DNA of 64,000 bases from Williamsoniiplasma somnilux (GCF_002804005.1 NZ_CP024965.1:620001-684000); one strand, 5' to 3'. Counted from the first letter of the stretch, positions 1 to 9,424 are shown. The notes: generated by a model not told the origin, from the letters alone. Translations and numbers: made by a program.

Positions 1-502
1 TTAATACTGGTTGCCCATTAACAATTTCTGCAACTTGATTATGTGAATCGAATGTTAAAACATTTTTATAAATCATTTCTGGTAACCCATGTTCTGCTGT
101 CATAACCGCTAAGACTAAGTAGAAAACTGCTCCAACTAGAGCCACTTCTCCACGGTGGTCTTTAGCTAATCCAAAGGCAACTCCGATTGAAAATAACAAT
201 GGAAGATTATCAAAAACAACTGCACCCGGTTTTTGAATAATAAATGAAATTCAGTAACCAGCTTCATTAATAATGTTTCCAGAAGTATCGGTTGAATAAG
301 TAATTCCTAATGCACCAAAACGATTCAAAATGGCAGCAAATGGTAAAACCGCAATTGGGAATTGTAGTGCTTTTCCTAATTCTTGCAAGAAGTTAAGCAC
401 TTTGTTTCCCCGAGATTGACCGTTTTTAATATTTAAAGACTTTTCTTTTTTAGCTCTAGATAAAAAAGAATTAGTCTTTATGTTTTTTATTGTATTTGTC
501 AT
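1..502 (-). CDS. ptsG: PTS glucose/N-acetylglucosamine-type EIIC(B) permease, 5' part
   Basis: N-terminal part of a sugar-specific PTS permease that takes up and phosphorylates a hexose at the membrane; the gene runs off the left edge. After a basic 30-residue start come the segments LGKALQFPIAVLPFAAIL and, past an in-frame TGA (Trp) near 250, KPGAVVFDNLPLLFSIGVAFG, both typical of the glucose/GlcNAc EIIC family. The start at 502 is an ATG preceded by AGAAAGG. The EIIA domain is probably separate, since crr lies nearby. Whether an EIIB domain follows, and whether the sugar is glucose or GlcNAc, cannot be seen. The promoter region carries repeated ATATTCA sites (see the repeat entry). Confidence 0.9.
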
Positions 503-525
503 TTCTTTTTTTCCTTTCTAAAACA

Positions 526-576
526 AGTATAATGAATAAAATATTCATTATTTACAAAATATTCACAAAATATTCA
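526..576 (-). promoter_or_regulatory. ptsG promoter region with three ATATTCA repeats and a palindrome
   Basis: ATATTCA occurs at 541-547, 559-565 and 570-576, each preceded by AAA. The first copy forms the right half of the palindrome TGAATAAAATATTCA (533-547). A TATACT-like -10 for the minus strand lies at 526-531, directly beside the palindrome. The arrangement looks like an operator inside the ptsG promoter. The regulator is unknown, and part of the pattern could reflect AT-richness. Confidence 0.5.
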
Positions 577-608
577 TAATAAAAAGTTTTTTTTCCAAAA
601 AAATTTCC

Positions 609-634
609 AAAAAAAACTTTGGTCTAAACCAAAG
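609..634 (-). terminator. Intrinsic terminator overlapping the stop of the 95-aa membrane protein
   Basis: CTTTGG (617-622) and CCAAAG (629-634) form a six-pair stem, with a T tract on the minus strand at 616-609. The loop contains the TAG stop codon of the upstream gene, so stop and terminator are fused. Confidence 0.75.
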
Positions 635-911
635 CCCCTACGCCTACTGCTGTAAGTATTATTCCTGCGACAAAACCAACACCTATCAAAAATATATAAG
701 TATAGTTAGATCAAAACGAAAACATTTGAAAACGCATTCTTTTTCTAGACGCTGTTTCTTTAAAATCACTTCTTTCATTTCTTTCTTTATTTTTTCTTTT
801 TATTTTATATAAGAAAATTATTGCTATAGCCAAAACAATACATAGAATACCTCCAGCGAGCATTCCTCAAGCACCACCAATTGAAAGTGTTGCTAATAAT
901 CAAAAACTCAT
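624..911 (-). CDS. Small two-helix membrane protein, function unknown
   Basis: Product of 95 residues using three TGA codons as Trp. It starts MSFWLLATLSIGGAWG at an ATG preceded by AGAGGTG. A first hydrophobic helix covers about residues 3-32, then a strongly basic stretch (KIKRKNKERNERSD and SRKRMRF), then a second helix from about residue 70 to the end. The positive central loop predicts that it lies in the cytoplasm, with both ends outside or in the membrane. It sits between crr and ptsG, with its own terminator. No family is recognised. Confidence 0.7.
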
Positions 912-959
912 AATTCACCTCTTGATAAAAATTATTATATATAAAATTGAACGAAATAA

Positions 960-979
960 AAAAACCTTTGCAGGTTTTT
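960..979 (-). terminator. Terminator downstream of crr
   Basis: AAAAACCT (960-967) pairs with AGGTTTTT (972-979) around a four-base loop, giving a short stem ending in a T tract on either strand. It lies 22 bases past the crr stop. Confidence 0.75.
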
Positions 980-1000
980 AAAAATATAAAATAAAAAATA

Positions 1001-1474
1001 TTATTTTAAAATCGCAACAAGGTCACCTTTTTTAACTGCACCTTTTTTAACAATTTCTATTGTTTTTCCGGCAGTGTTTGTGAATACTAGTGGTGTTTTT
1101 ATTGAAGGAACTTTTTTAGCTATAAGTTTCAAATCAACATCAACCAATTTGTCTCCTACTTTAACTTTTTGTCCTTGAGAAACAACACAATTAAAACCTT
1201 CTCCCTCTAAAGTAACTGTATCTAAACCGATGTGTATTAATAGTTCAACATCTGATTTATGTTTTATACCATAAGCATGTTTTGTTGGAAATACTGATAC
1301 AAGTTCTCCATCAATTGGTGAAACAAATTCCCCGTTTGCTGGATCAAAGGCAAATCCATCACCCATCATTTTTTCTTTAAAAACTTCATCTTCAATTTTA
1401 TCTAATCCAATTATTTTTCCATCAACTGGAGCAAAGATTTCGATTTGTTTATTTTTTTTGCTAAATAATCCCAT
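1001..1474 (-). CDS. crr: PTS glucose-specific EIIA component
   Basis: Soluble phosphocarrier that receives phosphate from HPr and passes it to the glucose-family EIIB. The product is 157 residues, close to the usual length of the family. The core APVDGKIIGLDKIEDEVF and the active-site segment LLIHIGLDTV are clear: His81 is the expected phosphorylated residue and His66 (in KHAYG) the partner histidine. The start MGLFSKK is like other Gram-positive-type EIIA proteins. It has its own terminator, and a pair of 12-base repeats lies upstream. It probably serves the EIIBC at 1-502. Confidence 0.96.
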   Translation of the reverse strand: MGLFSKKNKQIEIFAPVDGKIIGLDKIEDEVFKEKMMGDGFAFDPANGEFVSPIDGELVSVFPTKHAYGIKHKSDVELLIHIGLDTVTLEGEGFNCVVSQGQKVKVGDKLVDVDLKLIAKKVPSIKTPLVFTNTAGKTIEIVKKGAVKKGDLVAILK

Positions 1475-1547
1475 TTGTTTTCTCCTTATATTTATTTATA
1501 AATACTTAATTATTATACTAATTTTTGAATAAAGAAAAACAATTATG

Positions 1548-1578
1548 TAACTCTATGTACAATATCTAACTCTATGTA
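1548..1578. repeat. Two direct repeats TAACTCTATGTA between crr and the YwaF-like gene
   Basis: TAACTCTATGTA occurs at 1548-1559 and again at 1567-1578, a 19-base period. The site lies in the 166-base region between the divergent starts of crr (1474) and the membrane protein (1641), so it could act on either promoter. Confidence 0.55.
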
Positions 1579-1640
1579 TAGTATTTAGAAACTTAATTAC
1601 ACTTTTATGTGTTAGTATTAGTATCAAAAGGAGAATAATT

Positions 1641-2510
1641 ATGAATCACATACCAGAATATATTTTTGCAATCTCTACAAGTGTTCTTCTAATCGGATCA
1701 CTGTTTGTTTTTCATAGATTTTGAGCAAAAACCACAAAAACTATTTGAGTGAGATTAGTTATTTTTGCTTGAATATTAGCATCACAAATTTGATTTTATG
1801 TTCACGAACAAATATTCAATAGTTCAATACCCGAAACTTTCATGTACTGAGAGTTATGCAATATTGTTACTTGATCAACATTGTTTTTAATGATCATGCC
1901 TTCTAAATTTCAAGTAGACATTTTTATGCCTTTGGCAATTATTGGTCCACTTTTAACAATAGTTGTTCCGACTGAAGAATCAACAGCGTTTGGATTTAAC
2001 ACTTTCAGATACTATAACTATTATTTCGGTCATCTTGGTGCTTTATTTGGATACTTATATATCTACTTATTCGATTACACAGGAGCAAGGTTAAATTGAC
2101 AATCAATGCGAAGAACAACAATTTTTTCATTTGGATTGCTAACATTTGTTATGGTTTGAAACATGGCTTATTTACCAGAAACATCAAACCCCTTAAAACC
2201 ATTGCCTGAAGAAGCTGATTTAGCATCATATTGAGGCCCTAATTATATTTACAGAGACATTATTTATAATTTGGGTTTAGGAAATTTAAGTTTAATAACT
2301 CAATACTTACTAATGATTTTTATTTTTGGACCAATGGTATTAATTTGAGGTTGAACTGCAATGTTCTTCGCAAGACCCATTTATGCAAATCATGGAACGG
2401 AAAAATTAAAATTCAATATTAAAGAAGATATTTTAAGCATCAAAACAACATTTACTAAAGATAATTTTAAAATGATTGCAGAAATAATTAAACAAAAAAT
2501 TAGACCTTAA
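1641..2510 (+). CDS. Multi-pass integral membrane protein, YwaF / TIGR02206-like
   Basis: Product of 289 residues with many TGA-encoded tryptophans and about six to seven hydrophobic segments. The segments FMYWELCNIVTWSTLF, IIGPLLTIVVPTEES and YYFGHLGALFGYLYIY resemble the YwaF (TIGR02206) family of bacterial membrane proteins, whose function is not established. The start is an ATG preceded by AAAGGAGAATAATT. The C-terminal 40 residues are charged and probably cytoplasmic. The gene converges on ptsI and shares a palindromic terminator with it. The assignment rests on pattern recognition only. Confidence 0.65.
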
Positions 2511-2529
2511 ATTTAAGGTCTACTTTTTT
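2502..2529. terminator. Bidirectional terminator between the YwaF-like gene and ptsI
   Basis: AGACCTTAAATTTAAGGTCT (2502-2521) is a perfect 20-base palindrome followed by a T tract on the plus strand. It overlaps the stop codon of the plus-strand gene and lies three bases beyond the end of the spacer after ptsI. Confidence 0.8.
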
Positions 2530-2531
2530 TA

Positions 2532-4253
2532 TTATTTATTATCCATAAATTTAGAAACTAGTTCAAGAACTTGTTCTTCTGTTTCTAATTGTAAAGCTTG
2601 TTCTGCTAAATTAGCAGTTTCTTTAGAATCTAATTTTGAAATAATAGATCTTGCTCTTAACATTGAAGTCGCTGACATCGAAAATGCATCTAATCCTAAT
2701 CCTAATAATAAAGGAATAGCATTAGCATCTCCCGCCATTTCTCCACACATTCCAACTCAACGGTTTTGAGTATGTGCTCCGTCAATTGTCATTTTAATTA
2801 ATCTTAAAATTGAAGGATTAGTTGGTTGATATAAATAAGTTACGTTTTCACTCATACGATCAGCTGCCATTGAGTATTGAATTAAGTCATTAGTTCCTAT
2901 TGAGAAGAAATCTGCATATTTAGCAAATTTATCAGCATTAACCGCTGCTGAGGGAATTTCAACCATCATTCCGATTTGAACACCTTTATCATATTTAATA
3001 TTTTCTTTATCCAGTTCTGCTTTGCATTCTTCAACAAAAGCTTTAGCTTTTTTAAATTCATCAATAGTAGCAATCATTGGAAACATAATTCCTAATTTCC
3101 CAAAGGCTGAAGCACGTAATAAAGCGCGGATTTGATCACGGAAAATATCTTTTCTATTTAGTGTAAATCTAATTGCACGATATCCTAAAAATGGATTCAT
3201 TTCGTGAGGAAATTCGAAGTAAGATAATTTTTTATCTCCTCCAATATCCAAAGTACGTATAACAACAATTTTTCCATTCATTTGCTCAACAACTTTTTTA
3301 TAAGATACAAATTGTTCTTCTTCAGTTGGAAAATGATCATTGTCCATGTATAAAAATTCTGAACGGAATAATCCAACACCTTCAGCTCCGTTATCAAGCA
3401 CAGAATCAATATCATTTGGTGAACCAATATTAGCTTCAATTAATTTGGATTGTCCATCTTTACTTTTAGTTGGTTGATCTTTGAAATTTTTTAATTCAGC
3501 AATTAATTTTGCGAATTCAACAGCTTTATTGTTATATTCTTTAATTTCTGAATCGTTTAAATTAAATTCAACAGTTCCTTCTGTTCCATCTAAAGCTAAA
3601 AGTTCACCATCTTTAATATCTTTAGTAATTGTTTTTAATCCAAGAACAGCAGGAATTTCCAAACTTCTTGCCATAATTGCTGCATGAGAAGTTCTCCCCC
3701 CAATGTTGGTTGCAAACCCTTTAACGAATTTTTTGTCAAGTTGTGCAGTTTGTGAAGGCGTTAAATCTTCAGCAACAATAATAACTTCGTCTTTAATTGT
3801 TGATAAATCAATGATTTTAGCACCAACAATATGTTTAATTATTCTTGAAGCTACATCTTTGATATCAGCAGATCTTTCTTTAAAATAATGGTCATCCATT
3901 TGCGAAAACATTTCAAAATAATTATTAGTAATAGCTTGTGTTGCAAATTCTGCATTTATTTTTTCACCATTAATCATTTCTTCAATTTCTGCTTTAATTT
4001 GAGGATCATTAGCAATATCTTTATGTGCTTCAAAAATTGCAGATTTTTCTTCACCTAATTTTTTTAGAGTGTTTTCACGTAATGATTCTAATTCACCAAT
4101 TGATTCTTCAATTGCTTTTTCTAATTTTAAAATTTCTTTATTTGTATCTGTTATAGTTTGTTTTGAAATTTTTATTTCTTCTTCAATTAAAACTAATGTT
4201 TTTGCCAAAGCAATTCCTTCACTAGCTCCAATTCCGTTAATTTTTTTACTCAT
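2532..4253 (-). CDS. ptsI: Phosphoenolpyruvate-protein phosphotransferase (PTS enzyme I)
   Basis: Cytoplasmic enzyme that takes phosphate from PEP and gives it to HPr, feeding every PTS permease. It has 573 residues against 575 in E. coli. The phospho-histidine signature [21 protein letters not shown] is present with His190. The TIM-barrel PEP-binding part has the expected [15 protein letters not shown] and [12 protein letters not shown] segments. One TGA (Trp) near 2754 splits it under the standard code. ATG at 4253 is preferred over GTG at 4262 because AGTAGGTG sits at the right distance only for the ATG. ptsH is not in this window. Confidence 0.97.
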
Positions 4254-4439
4254 CTTTTTCACCTACTAATATAAATTATAAAATGAAATTATAAATTTTG
4301 TTAGAAAAAATAGCACTAATAATGAGATAAACACAAAAAATTTTTGACTATTTTTTACCTTAAATTGGAAATTGTTATAAAATTAAATATAAAACATTTT
4401 TCTTGTATGCTTAAAAGCATTTTGAATCTAATTACAATT

Positions 4440-4487
4440 AAATTACGGGCTGTTCTAGTATGGATGATATGGATAGCTCGGTAATTT
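4440..4487 (+). promoter_or_regulatory. Unidentified structured 5' leader upstream of the secreted protein
   Basis: 4440-4454 can pair with 4472-4487 to give about 15 base pairs, including three G-U pairs and one bulged G, closing a 17-base loop (4455-4471). This is far more GC-rich than its surroundings and sits 33 bases before the ATG of the 202-residue secreted protein. It does not look like a terminator, having no T tract, and does not match the riboswitch consensus sequences I know. It could be a regulatory leader, an mRNA-stabilising hairpin or a protein-binding site. Confidence 0.5.
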
Positions 4488-4520
4488 GCAAATTAATCAA
4501 TGAATGGAGGAAACAAACAA

Positions 4521-5129
4521 ATGTTAAAATTACTAACTTTTATAGTCGGTGGTGCATTAAATGTTAATGGAATAATGCCTTTAGTTAATCACGAAAATAT
4601 TTCTTCTTTAAATCAAAATCAAGTTAAAAATGAAAAAGAATATTTTTGAAATGACGGACGTACAAGAGAAGAAAAAACAGTTATTGGTATTCCTAAAGCA
4701 CCAAATTGACATACTGAAGAATACGCCAAAAATTTATTCACAATTGACTTAGGTAAAGAAAAACCAATAAATTCCATTTTATCTTTTATTGGCATAAAAA
4801 ACGTTTCAGCTACAAGATGAGGTACAGAATTTGTTGCTGTAAAGAACTGAGATAAAGAAATACCAATTTTTATTGAAGAACAAAATAATATTAAAATTAA
4901 AAGTACTTCAGATTATTATTTCGGTAAATATGCTTCTATAAAATTTATGAAGGGCTCTCATCAATATATTTTATCTAGAATGGAATATTCTGTATATTAT
5001 GGTTATACATGATATCAAGAAAATGGAAATTATTATATGCAATTCCTTTTAAATCAGATGGTTTCTATGTTTTCATTTGCTGAAGTTGTTAATTCTGTAG
5101 ATATAGGAGCGGGATTTGTTTTAAAATAA
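4521..5129 (+). CDS. Small secreted protein, shares a C-terminal domain with the gene at 60878
   Basis: Product of 202 residues, not a known family. The start is an ATG after AATGGAGGAAAC. Residues 1-20 are hydrophobic and look like a signal sequence without a lipobox cysteine, so the mature protein is probably released or membrane-anchored. The C-terminal 45 residues (YGYTWYQENGNYYMQFLL and then SVDIGAGFVLK) match the end of the 359-residue protein at 60878-61957 in both motif and spacing, which marks the two as paralogues of different length. Rich in aromatic residues and in UGA-coded Trp. A structured leader lies upstream and a terminator follows. Confidence 0.75.
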
Positions 5130-5205
5130 AAACAAGATAAACGTAATAAAAAATAAATTAAATTCTCGAAGTGTGCGAAAAGGATAAGAAAATATTTTTA
5201 TCTTT

Positions 5206-5232
5206 AAAATTCTATACTTGGAGAATTTTTTT
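5206..5232 (+). terminator. Terminator after the secreted protein gene
   Basis: AAAATTCT (5206-5213) pairs with AGAATTTT (5222-5229) over an eight-base loop, followed by T residues on the plus strand. Confidence 0.65.
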
Positions 5233-5240
5233 ATGATAAA

Positions 5241-5266
5241 CAAAAACCAAGCAAATAATTGCTTGG
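5241..5266 (-). terminator. Terminator after the MupG-family gene
   Basis: On the minus strand, CCAAGCAA/TTGCTTGG (5259-5266 with 5247-5254) forms an eight-pair stem followed by TTTTTG. It ends the leftward PTS operon. Confidence 0.85.
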
Positions 5267-5304
5267 CCATAAATTTATAAAAAATGTTTAATTTAAGTAG
5301 TATC

Positions 5305-6414
5305 TTAAAATCTATTTTTTGTACTAAATTGGAAATATGTTCATGATTCAATATAATTTAATAAAGAGATTTCATCTTTTAAAATTTTTCCGAGAAAATT
5401 ATAAGTATTATTTTCAGGTTTAAAATTGTCCTGTAAAATGATTAAGAGTTCACCTTTATAACTTCCACCATTCTCGTTAATAACAACCACATCACCTTTA
5501 TCAAAAATTTCTTTTGTATTATTATCAGGAATTTGTAAATTTTTAAAAACAACTCTAGACATTGTTGAACGAACAAAAAATTTTGTTACATCACCACGTC
5601 TAAAGTGTTGATCTCAAAATAAAATTGTTTTTTCGTTTTCAGAAATATATTTACTTAATTCTAATGATAAAGTTATTTCTTCGCGATCAATTAAAGATAC
5701 TTTTTTTAACTCTTCTTCGCTTGCAAAAGCATTGCCAAAAGCAACAAAATCTACATTATTTGAGTAAAATAGGACTTTTGCTTGAACATCAACATCTAAA
5801 CATCTTGTCATTTCTAAAGTTGGCAATTCATTGTTGTATTTAGCAGTTCCTAAAATTCCTGTGTGTGAACCAATAAAAGCTCCAACCGACATTCCTTTAG
5901 ATAAATATCTTTGACTTGATTCTTTAAAAAAATCATATTCTAAACCAGTGTATTTTTGTGGATAAAAATTATGACATCCAGCAAGTCTACTTAATACTGG
6001 TTTGTAATCTAAAACATTATCAATAAAAGAATCATTGTTCGAAACATTTAATTGAATATCAATACCATATTTATTATGAGTAAGTGCAGCAATTTCTTTT
6101 GGTAAAACCGGAGAATCAAAACGAATACAATCAATTCCATATTCTTTTGCTTGTTTTAGATTATTAATTGAAATATTAATTTTTTTTAATGATTCATATT
6201 CTAAATCAGCAATAACATAGTAGTTTAATTCTTTTGCTTTTTTGATAGCTTTTAAAACTTTGTCAATATCAATTTGACTACTGTTAACCATATGAATAAA
6301 ACTAACAAAGATGAATGAGTAACCATATTTTTTAGCTAATTCTAAATAATCTAAAGTTTTTTGTAAATCATTTTTTTCCGGATAAATACTTATTCCTATT
6401 TTTTTCTTAAACAT
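5305..6414 (-). CDS. mupG: MupG-family (DUF871) TIM-barrel glycosidase
   Basis: Last gene of an EIIB-EIIA-EIIC operon. The 369-residue product begins KKKIGISIYPEK and carries the family hallmark GCHNFYP (residues 146-152) plus MSVGAFIGSHTG, in an N-terminal TIM barrel of about 250 residues followed by a C-terminal beta-rich domain (GDVVVINENGGSYKGELLI). Characterised MupG is a 6-phospho-N-acetylmuramidase that cuts MurNAc-6P-GlcNAc after PTS uptake. That substrate would be foreign here, as Mollicutes have no wall, so another phospho-disaccharide is possible. ATG at 6414 is chosen over 6441 because GGGGGAA precedes it. Two TGA codons encode Trp near the end. Confidence 0.85.
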
Positions 6415-6477
6415 GTTTCCCCCACAAAAAATAGGTGACATATAAAAGAGTCAACCTATAGTTTTATAATTTCTTTT

Positions 6478-8592
6478 TTAATTTTTCTTTTTTTGTTTTG
6501 CTCATTTTGTCTTTAATTCAGGAATTTTAGCATCACGTTTTGCTTTGACCTCTTTTGCTTCTTTATTGTATTTTAATTGTTTATCTAATGCCTTTTGCAT
6601 TATATCTTTTTGACGAATGGCTAATTTTTGAGAATCGGTCATTCTTTTTGCTCAAAATGCATTTGTTTCTTCGGCATCTAAAACTACTAATTCACCTTTA
6701 TTTATTTTATTATTAAATTTAGTTTCTGTGTCAGTGTTTCATTTGAATTCTGGATCATTATAGTATTTCATTTCCATATTATATTGTTCGATATTGTTTT
6801 CTTTTAATTTTTTAAAGTACAATTTATTGTCTAACAATACAAAAGGTAGATATAATAACAAGTCAATTCCAAAAATTATAAATGCTGGAAGTAATGCTCT
6901 AACATCCAATGAAGTAATCATTGCTCCTAAAAATCAAGGCGCAGTTCAAGGAGTTGCAACATAAGAATATTTAACAAAATTTAATACATCTGGAGAGAAA
7001 ATTCAACCAACAAATAAGTTAATAATTGGAACCAATATAAATGGAACAACATACACTGGATTCAATATTAGTGGGAATCCAAAAATAGTTGGTTCATTAA
7101 TTTGAAAAACTCCAGCAGGTGTTGAATATTTCGCAATTTCTTTTAAATCTTTACGTTTAGAGAACGATAATGTCATTAATAGAAGTCCTAAAGTTGCCCC
7201 AGATCCTCCAACATACATATATGCATCAAAGAAAGGTTTGGTAAATACACCCATGCTTTGTGTAGCTACAGCTGCATCATAACCCAATGATGTTACAAGC
7301 GCAGTATTAATTCCTAATACCATTCAAAAAATTGGTTCAAAAATACCAGCCATTAAGTTAGAACCATGTACTCCAAAGAATCAGAAGAATGAAACCGCAA
7401 AGACAAACACTATTGCAAGTCCTATTCCTCCAGAACCTGTAGCAAATCCAATAAATCAACTAGTAAAGAATTGATAAATTGCTGCTCCCATACCAAATTG
7501 ATTTGGACCTAAGGCAACTTTAAACCAAGACAAAGTTGCAAGATAATTTGCGTTTTTACCAACAACAAAAATAATTTTTGCTTTGTCGGCTACTTCAGCA
7601 ATTGCTGATCCTGAACCTGGTGCTCCTGAAAATGTTGCTATTGCAGTTGCAATAACTGATTGATTTTGTGAAGATTGTGAATTATAAAATTCTACAAATG
7701 CTTTTTGGTTAGTTCCTCAATTATCAGCAATTTTATTAATAATGTCGCTGTAATTAGCAAAATTTGGATTTGCCTTAAGAAAATCAGCTGCAACAAATTG
7801 TTTATTAAATAATTCTGCAAATTGACCAGAATCCATAACTGAATATGTATTAGCCGTAACTTTTAAATCACCTGTAACTATTGCTGGAGCTAAAACAATA
7901 ACATTAATCATTGCTACAACAGATAATGTTATACAAACAGGTAAGAAAACCGCAAAAGATTTTCCTACGGCAGGCGGAACTCCATCTGGTAATTTAATAT
8001 TAAGTGCCCTAACGCTAGACAATTTTATAAATAATTCTGTTGATAAAATTCCAAACAAAATTGCGGTAATCAAACCTTGAGCACCCATAAAAAATGTAAC
8101 TTCTCCAAGTGAAGCCAACATAAATGCAGATCCAGATAACAAACCTGTTACTAACGGATTTTGAAAATTTCTAGATATTGCAATATAGTAACCTAGTAAG
8201 AATGAAAATCATATTGCCATCATACCTACAGTTACTGAATTAATTATTCCGAAAGCATAACCCATTATTTGTGTTGTTTGTGCTCATCCACCAGTTCCTA
8301 ATACTTGTGCGTTTAAATCATTTCACGCAACATCAGGATTTGCTGCTTTTGCAAATAAACCAAGTAAAGAAACATAACCAGAACCTGCACCACCAAATAT
8401 AATTGCGTTGATTAGTACACCAAGTGAACCTGCAATAATCAACGGAATCATAGTTCCAAATGAGTCTCTAATTGCCGCTAAATGGCGTTGATTACCCATT
8501 TTGGCAATTTGCGGAATAAATTTTTGCTGAAATCAGATTTTAAATCCTTGTGGATTATTTCTGCTGTTATCAGCATTAAATTTTTGGACCAT
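6478..8592 (-). CDS. PTS lactose/cellobiose-family EIIC permease, enlarged
   Basis: Membrane permease of a PTS that imports and phosphorylates a beta-linked disaccharide or a related sugar. Family signatures: IPLIIAGSLGVLINAI near residue 50, FFWFFGVHGSN near 405 and INEPTIFGFPLILNPVYVVP near 497. The product has 704 residues, well above the usual 430-450. The surplus is an insertion at about 240-365, partly polar (SGQFAELFNKQF, FYNSQSSQNQ), and a charged C-terminal tail of about 85 residues rich in Lys and Glu. Starts at an ATG after AAAGGATTAAAT. It follows the EIIA gene by 23 bases and precedes the MupG-family gene. Confidence 0.92.
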
Positions 8593-8615
8593 ATCTATTT
8601 AATCCTTTCTATTTT

Positions 8616-8930
8616 TTAGTTATTAATTTTTTTGTAGACATCCACAAATTCTTTTGCTATTAACATTAAAGTTTGAGTTGTCAATAATTGATCTTCAGCA
8701 TGAACAAAAAGAACAGGAAAAACTAATTTTTCTCCCCCTGCTTCTGCAGAAACAACATCCATATGTGTTTTTTCTGCAATTATCATGCTTTGTTCTGCTT
8801 TTTCCAACAATTCATCAGCCTCACTATATTTGCCTTGTTTAGCTAAATATATCGCGTTCATTGCGTGACCCTTTGCCTCACCGGCAAATGCAATAATTTG
8901 AAATGATATTTCTTCAAAATTTAAATTCAT
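8616..8930 (-). CDS. PTS lactose/cellobiose-family EIIA component
   Basis: Trimeric phosphocarrier of the Lac-type EIIA family, 104 residues. It has the helical core FQIIAFAGEAKGHAMNAI and the active-site segment LFVHAEDQLLTT, with His77 as the expected phospho-acceptor and Asp80 in the place of the conserved metal-binding aspartate. The ATG overlaps the TAA of the EIIB gene (TAATG), which points to coupled translation. It receives phosphate from HPr and passes it to the EIIB encoded just upstream. Confidence 0.95.
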   Translation of the reverse strand: MNLNFEEISFQIIAFAGEAKGHAMNAIYLAKQGKYSEADELLEKAEQSMIIAEKTHMDVVSAEAGGEKLVFPVLFVHAEDQLLTTQTLMLIAKEFVDVYKKINN

Positions 8931-9238
8931 TATTTATTTTCACTCATTAATTTTTGTGCCATTTTTATAGCTTCTTCACCCTTTGCTAATGCATAAATGT
9001 TTGCTGGTATTAATTCAACCGGAGCTGAAGTCATACTTTTAAGATCATTAAGAATAAAACTAACTTGTGGACCAACCATTATTACATCTCAGTTTTTAAT
9101 AATAGGTTTAGCTTCTGCCATCCCCATTGCTTTAATTTCGTAATCCAAATTTTCTTTTCTAGCAATTGCTTCCATTTTTTTAACCAACATAGAAGTTGAC
9201 ATTCCAGCAGAGCAAACTAACAATATTTTTTTCGACAT
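8930..9238 (-). CDS. PTS lactose/cellobiose-family EIIB component
   Basis: First gene of the EIIB-EIIA-EIIC-MupG operon, 102 residues. It opens MSKKILLVCSAGMSTSMLVKKM: Cys9 in the VCSAGMSTS loop is the phospho-cysteine that passes phosphate to the sugar on EIIC. VIMVGPQVSFIL and a C-terminal helix complete the fold. One TGA encodes Trp (KNWDVIMV). The start is an ATG after AATAGGAGAA. Upstream are a TATAAT-like -10 and an inverted repeat in the leader. Confidence 0.95.
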
Positions 9239-9266
9239 AATAAAATTCTCCTATTTTCTTAAAATA

Positions 9267-9298
9267 AGTAGATTTTTTTCTACTATAATTTCATTATA
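9267..9298 (-). promoter_or_regulatory. PTS operon promoter with inverted repeat in the early leader
   Basis: A TATAAT -10 for the minus strand lies at 9293-9298. About ten bases downstream AGTAGA (9267-9272) and TCTACT (9279-9284) form an inverted repeat around a T6 loop. An operator for sugar induction is likely here, but an RNA hairpin in the leader fits equally. Confidence 0.5.
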
Positions 9299-9424
9299 AA
9301 ACTTTTGGTATAATTAAGTTTTGTTATTAAAAATTTCTATTCTTTTTGGAGAATATTCTAATAGACAAATTAGTGCCGAATATTTTAAAAAATATAAAAT
9401 AAATATATAAAAGGAGTTTGTTTC

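Noticed and set aside
2532-4253. Frameshifts or pseudogenes suggested by many genes appearing in two or three pieces
   Set aside because: Each break is a TGA in frame at a position where Trp is expected, consistent with UGA = Trp, and the joined proteins have full family length.
4440-4487. Purine or 2'-deoxyguanosine riboswitch, known from Mesoplasma
   Set aside because: The fold seen is a single long hairpin; the three-way junction and loop sequences of that class are missing.
5121-5351. 76-codon minus-strand frame between the secreted protein and the MupG gene
   Set aside because: It overlaps two terminators and the true MupG-family gene end, has no ribosome site and reads as low-complexity Phe/Lys/Leu.
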